In this document: one piece after another, positions 4,124-6,485 of the stretch
Position numbering within the stretch: the stretch's first letter is position 1
Layout of the letters: each line of letters starts with the position of its first letter
Assembly (NCBI GenBank): GCA_900770015.1
Contig: CAAGIU010000370.1
Location: forward strand, 1-6,485
Direction: 5' to 3'
Source of the DNA: an uncultured Oscillospiraceae bacterium
Lineage (GTDB): Bacteria > Bacillota_A > Clostridia > Oscillospirales > Oscillospiraceae
Length of the DNA: 6,485 bases
Notes under the pieces: model-generated
Databases searched by the model: none
What the model was told of the DNA's origin: nothing
Seen by the model: only the letters and a program-made list of their open reading frames with translations
Program-made: the position numbers and the translations under genes

Positions 4124-5947
4124 TCAGTTCACAACCGCCACCAGCCGGTCCACGGGCTGGAGGAAGACATACAGCTCTTCCACGCGCTTGATTTCCTGAT
4201 TGGTCTGCTTATCCACGTAGACCCGGTAAACTCTTACCGCACCGCCGTTGATGCCGTTGCGGACAACATCCTCATTGCTGTAGCCATCCTCGGCTTTTTT
4301 TGCAACCAGCATATTCTGGAAGCCCTTGGTGCTGATGCTTACGGATTCCACTTCGCAGTACCAGTCGGTTTCTTCCTGACCAAAAATGGAAATGACAAGC
4401 TCCTTTTCGGTGATCCTTGCCCGAATCTGGATGGGGGTGTCCCAGGTGTTCCGGAATTTGAAATCCTGCAGGCTGCCGATGACGGAGATCTCCGTTCCGC
4501 GCGGGACGTATTCACAGACATGGTGGGCAACGTTGCGCTGGAGAATGGTCATGTCGGCGCAGATGGCCGCTTCGTGCAGGGTGGAGGCGACCTGATCCAG
4601 ACCGCCGCCCCGGAACTCGGACATGCAGTATTCCGCATGGGCAGGGGCGAATTCAAATCCGGCGGCCTCAGTCAGAGCAGGCATGGCATTATCAAAGGAG
4701 AAAACCTCGCCCGGCTCCAGGATGAAGCCGTCGAGATAGCGGCAGGCCAGAGCCATGTTGCTGTCGTAGCTTTCATTGCCGCTGAGGGGAGAGGTACAGA
4801 AGGCCAGCTTCTGGGGATACTCCAGGACGATATTCAGCGTCTGGGGCATGACATATTCCATGGGAATGGAGACGGTCTGCCCGTAGGAAGCCTGGGCCAG
4901 TGCCGCTTGGGCATCCTCCAGGCGGAAGGTATAGCCGCAGGAACCGGGGGTGACCTCCAGCGTTTCGGGGTCCTGTACGGCCTCCACGGGCGCCATGGTC
5001 AGCTCTGCATGGATGGCGTCCAGATCGATGGCCTCGGGCGCGATCTGCGAAGAGATCTCCACCTGGAACTGCCTGCGGTTATAGGCGTCCAGAACGGCAT
5101 CATAGATGCTGTCCGCATCCAGCGCGATGCCGGGAGCGCCCACGGTGAGGAGCAGCGTCTGGCAGGGGGAGTCCTGGGAAAACTCTTCTGCAGACAGCTT
5201 GGGGCGTTCCCCTTCCAGCGCATAGCCGGAGGGGGTGACTGGGGTGTTTCTCTCTGCGACGGCTTCCTTCAGCGTTGCCTTGATATAGCCGGTGTCCAGC
5301 CCCAGATAGGGGAGCAGACTGATGACGGTGTTCTCCCGGTCGATGCTGCAGGCAGCGTCCACGGCGCTTTGCACATTCAGCGACGCCAGGGTCTTGGCAG
5401 CCGGCAGCGTCAGGCGCTGACCGTTCAGAATCACGACCATGTCGTTGTCGGAGTAGCTGCTGCCCACGGCTTCTTCTATGGCCTTCACGGCCTCCTGCCG
5501 GGTCATACCGCCCACATCCACACCTGCGATGCAGATGCCGGAAAGCAGTCTGTTCCCGGGCGCATCGGCATTCCGACGGTAAAGCAGCAGACCGGCGGCA
5601 ACGGCAAGGAGCAGCAGAACCACCAGCGCGGCGATGATCTTTTTGCTGTTCCGGCGTACCCAATAGGCGAATTTGCTCCGATGGTGGTGATGGTGATGGG
5701 ATTTTTTATCTTTCTTCTGAAGAATGCTTTCGTCTATGGGGACCTCCAGTCCGGTGGGACGGATCCTGTCCACCGTCTCCTGGGAAGCGGCATACCCGCC
5801 GGGGACGAAATCCTCGGGCACCGGCTTGATTTTTAGGTCCAGATCGGACATCGCCTGAGCCAGCTCCTGATCGGATTCCTCTGCATGGGCAGAGGACTTG
5901 GGGCCAAATTTCTGCACAAATTCTTCGGTTTGTTTTTCATCAGCCAT
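4124..5947 (-). CDS. VanW/YoaR-family membrane-anchored cell-surface protein
   Basis: This 607-residue protein has a long, charged cytoplasmic N-terminus (1-100). A natural run of six histidines (84-89) is followed by basic residues and one membrane span (about 104-123). The rest should be outside the cell. The outer part starts with a YoaR-like/peptidoglycan-binding-4-like region (about 135-375) opening at ICIAGVDVGGMTRQEA. A VanW domain follows (about 395-510), recognisable by EPGEVFSFDN (411-420), FRGGG (445-449) and EYVPRG (479-484). A G5-like C-terminal stretch (about 530-607) ends with PVDRLVAVVN. VanW occurs in some vancomycin-resistance clusters, but its biochemical role is unresolved, and nothing here implies resistance. 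The usual Cys after GGG is Asp451. The start at 5947 is set by AGGAGG seven bases upstream (5955-5960). The frame remains open 33 codons beyond, across its own promoter. It is a single-gene unit. Confidence 0.92.
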   Translation of the reverse strand: MADEKQTEEFVQKFGPKSSAHAEESDQELAQAMSDLDLKIKPVPEDFVPGGYAASQETVDRIRPTGLEVPIDESILQKKDKKSHHHHHHRSKFAYWVRRNSKKIIAALVVLLLLAVAAGLLLYRRNADAPGNRLLSGICIAGVDVGGMTRQEAVKAIEEAVGSSYSDNDMVVILNGQRLTLPAAKTLASLNVQSAVDAACSIDRENTVISLLPYLGLDTGYIKATLKEAVAERNTPVTPSGYALEGERPKLSAEEFSQDSPCQTLLLTVGAPGIALDADSIYDAVLDAYNRRQFQVEISSQIAPEAIDLDAIHAELTMAPVEAVQDPETLEVTPGSCGYTFRLEDAQAALAQASYGQTVSIPMEYVMPQTLNIVLEYPQKLAFCTSPLSGNESYDSNMALACRYLDGFILEPGEVFSFDNAMPALTEAAGFEFAPAHAEYCMSEFRGGGLDQVASTLHEAAICADMTILQRNVAHHVCEYVPRGTEISVIGSLQDFKFRNTWDTPIQIRARITEKELVISIFGQEETDWYCEVESVSISTKGFQNMLVAKKAEDGYSNEDVVRNGINGGAVRVYRVYVDKQTNQEIKRVEELYVFLQPVDRLVAVVN

Positions 5948-5978
5948 GGCAGGGCCTCCTGTCTTATGTAGTATTTGT

Positions 5979-6007
5979 ATTATAGCATGGGAATTTTGGA
6001 AAGACAA
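5979..6007 (-). promoter_or_regulatory. Promoter of the VanW gene
   Basis: On the minus strand, TATAAT (5979-5984) is preceded by TGC (an extended -10). TTGTCT (6002-6007), matching TTGACA at four of six bases, sits exactly 17 bases upstream. Transcription should begin near 5972, giving a leader of about 25 bases that contains AGGAGG. Confidence 0.8.
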
Positions 6008-6009
6008 TA

Positions 6010-6032
6010 CGAAATCCGCATCCGTGATTTCG
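6010..6032. repeat. 7-bp dyad between the divergent VanW and prfC promoters
   Basis: CGAAATC (6010-6016) and GATTTCG (6026-6032) are exact reverse complements separated by nine bases. The dyad abuts the VanW -35 (6002-6007) and lies about 40 bases from the prfC -35. That position would suit an operator or activator site. No known regulator motif is recognised. Confidence 0.5.
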
Positions 6033-6072
6033 GGAAAAATGCACATAGTGGGATCCTTTTGACAGAATCCTC

Positions 6073-6101
6073 TTGTAAACCGGAGGAAGCTGTGCTAAAA
6101 T
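6073..6101 (+). promoter_or_regulatory. Candidate promoter of prfC
   Basis: TTGTAA (6073-6078) and TAAAAT (6096-6101) are separated by 17 bases, and the -10 is preceded by TGC (extended). Transcription should start near 6108, leaving a leader of about 100 bases before the prfC ATG, long for an ordinary gene. Confidence 0.68.
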
Positions 6102-6144
6102 GTTTCTGTTTGTGTATGATTTGCTTTTTAGGAGGCACTTTTCC

Positions 6145-6165
6145 ATGCGGTATGCTCCAACGTAG
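6145..6165 (+). CDS. Possible six-codon leader peptide upstream of prfC
   Basis: ATG at 6145 opens the six-residue frame MRYAPT, which ends at TAG (6163-6165). AGGAGG (6130-6135) lies nine bases before the ATG, an ideal site and as good as the one used by prfC itself. It sits inside the transcribed leader, 45 bases before prfC. The 5'-most codons and the stop fall in a region that can form small hairpins. A short translated leader is a common way to sense ribosome state, but a chance ATG after a purine-rich tract cannot be excluded. Confidence 0.35.
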   Translation: MRYAPT

Positions 6166-6210
6166 CATTCTTCCGAAGCAAAACAGAAAAATACTTTGGA
6201 GGATAATAAT

Positions 6211-6485
6211 ATGTCTGATCTGATACAGGAAATCAGCCGGCGGCGGACCTTTGCCATCATTTCCCACCCCGACGCCGGTAAAACCACCCTGACCGAAAAA
6301 TTCCTGCTCTACGGCGGCGCCATTGCCCAGGCAGGCGTGGTCAAGGGCAAGAAGAATGCCCGCGCTGCCACCTCCGATTGGATGGAGATCGAGAAGCAGC
6401 GTGGTATTTCCGTCACCTCTTCCGTGATGCAGTTCCAGTACAACGGCTTCTGCATCAACATTCTGGACACCCCGGGCCACCAGGA
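6211..6485 (+). CDS. prfC: Peptide chain release factor 3 (5' end, partial)
   Basis: The first 91 residues of RF3 are present, and the gene runs off the right edge; the full protein is usually about 525-530 residues. RF3 is a cytoplasmic translational GTPase of the EF-G/TetM superfamily that recycles RF1/RF2 from the ribosome after peptide release. The G1 P-loop region reads SHPDAGKTT (18-26), the RF3 form of the motif. The RF3-specific stretch [20 protein letters not shown] (53-72) contains the G2 region. The G3 motif DTPGH is at 86-90. GGAGG (6198-6202) lies eight bases before the ATG. The N-terminus [17 protein letters not shown] fits the family start. The gene is divergent from the VanW gene and has a leader of about 100 bases with a possible tiny upstream ORF. 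Confidence 0.97.
   Translation, partial: MSDLIQEISRRRTFAIISHPDAGKTTLTEKFLLYGGAIAQAGVVKGKKNARAATSDWMEIEKQRGISVTSSVMQFQYNGFCINILDTPGHQ

Noticed and set aside
4103..5836. Plus-strand open frame of 577 codons opposite the VanW gene
   Set aside because: It is a mirror of GC-rich codon use in the VanW gene. Its product is rich in Gly, His and Gln with no domain. It also starts inside the terminator repeat.
6059..6064. Perfect TTGACA hexamer
   Set aside because: No -10-like hexamer lies 16-18 bases downstream, where the sequence is CGGAGGAA. The nearest -10 is 31 bases away and pairs better with TTGTAA at 6073.
5980..6480. Minus-strand open frame opposite prfC
   Set aside because: It lies across the prfC start region and both divergent promoters, and RF3 on the other strand is unmistakable.

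Overview
The window looks like chromosomal DNA from a moderately GC-rich Clostridia-type Firmicute, probably a gut Oscillospirales relative. This is inferred from the strong AGGAGG-type ribosome sites, extended -10 promoters (TGnTATAAT type), a VanW-family membrane protein, and a FecE-type ATPase with a C-terminal extension of the kind I associate with anaerobic clostridia. There are five substantial genes. Four lie on the minus strand, and the 5' end of prfC lies on the plus strand at the right edge. No tRNA, rRNA, CRISPR array or insertion sequence is visible.

Layout, left to right. Positions 1-103 hold a possible 3' end of an unidentified plus-strand gene, closed by a GAAA-loop terminator at 113-140. 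A second hairpin at 213-265 probably ends the minus-strand gene that follows. Reading the minus strand from right to left, the first unit is a VanW/YoaR-type cell-surface protein (5947-4124) with its own promoter and a strong terminator. The second unit starts from an extended -10 promoter near 3901. It contains a FecCD-type permease (3866-2838), a FecE-type ATPase fused to a roughly 105-residue nucleotide-binding-like domain (2829-1732), and a 91-residue eight-cysteine protein (1711-1436). These three are spaced by 8 and 20 bases and look co-transcribed. A patatin-like phospholipase (1323-292) follows after a 112-base gap that carries its own candidate promoter. On the plus strand, prfC (peptide chain release factor 3) begins at 6211 and runs off the right edge. 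It is divergent from the VanW gene.

How the genes work together. The permease and ATPase form the membrane and motor parts of a type II (BtuCD/FhuBC-like) importer for a metal chelate such as a siderophore, heme or corrinoid. No substrate-binding protein is encoded in the window, so it must lie elsewhere. The cysteine-rich protein is probably a metal-binding partner, because it belongs to a small domain family I recall near corrinoid/metal genes. The most unusual part is this importer cassette: a motor with a fused Rossmann-like tail and a non-canonical Q-loop, coupled to a Cys8 protein. Other items worth checking are a VanW domain lacking its usual cysteine, a terminator with a tandemly duplicated arm, and a six-codon upstream ORF in the prfC leader.
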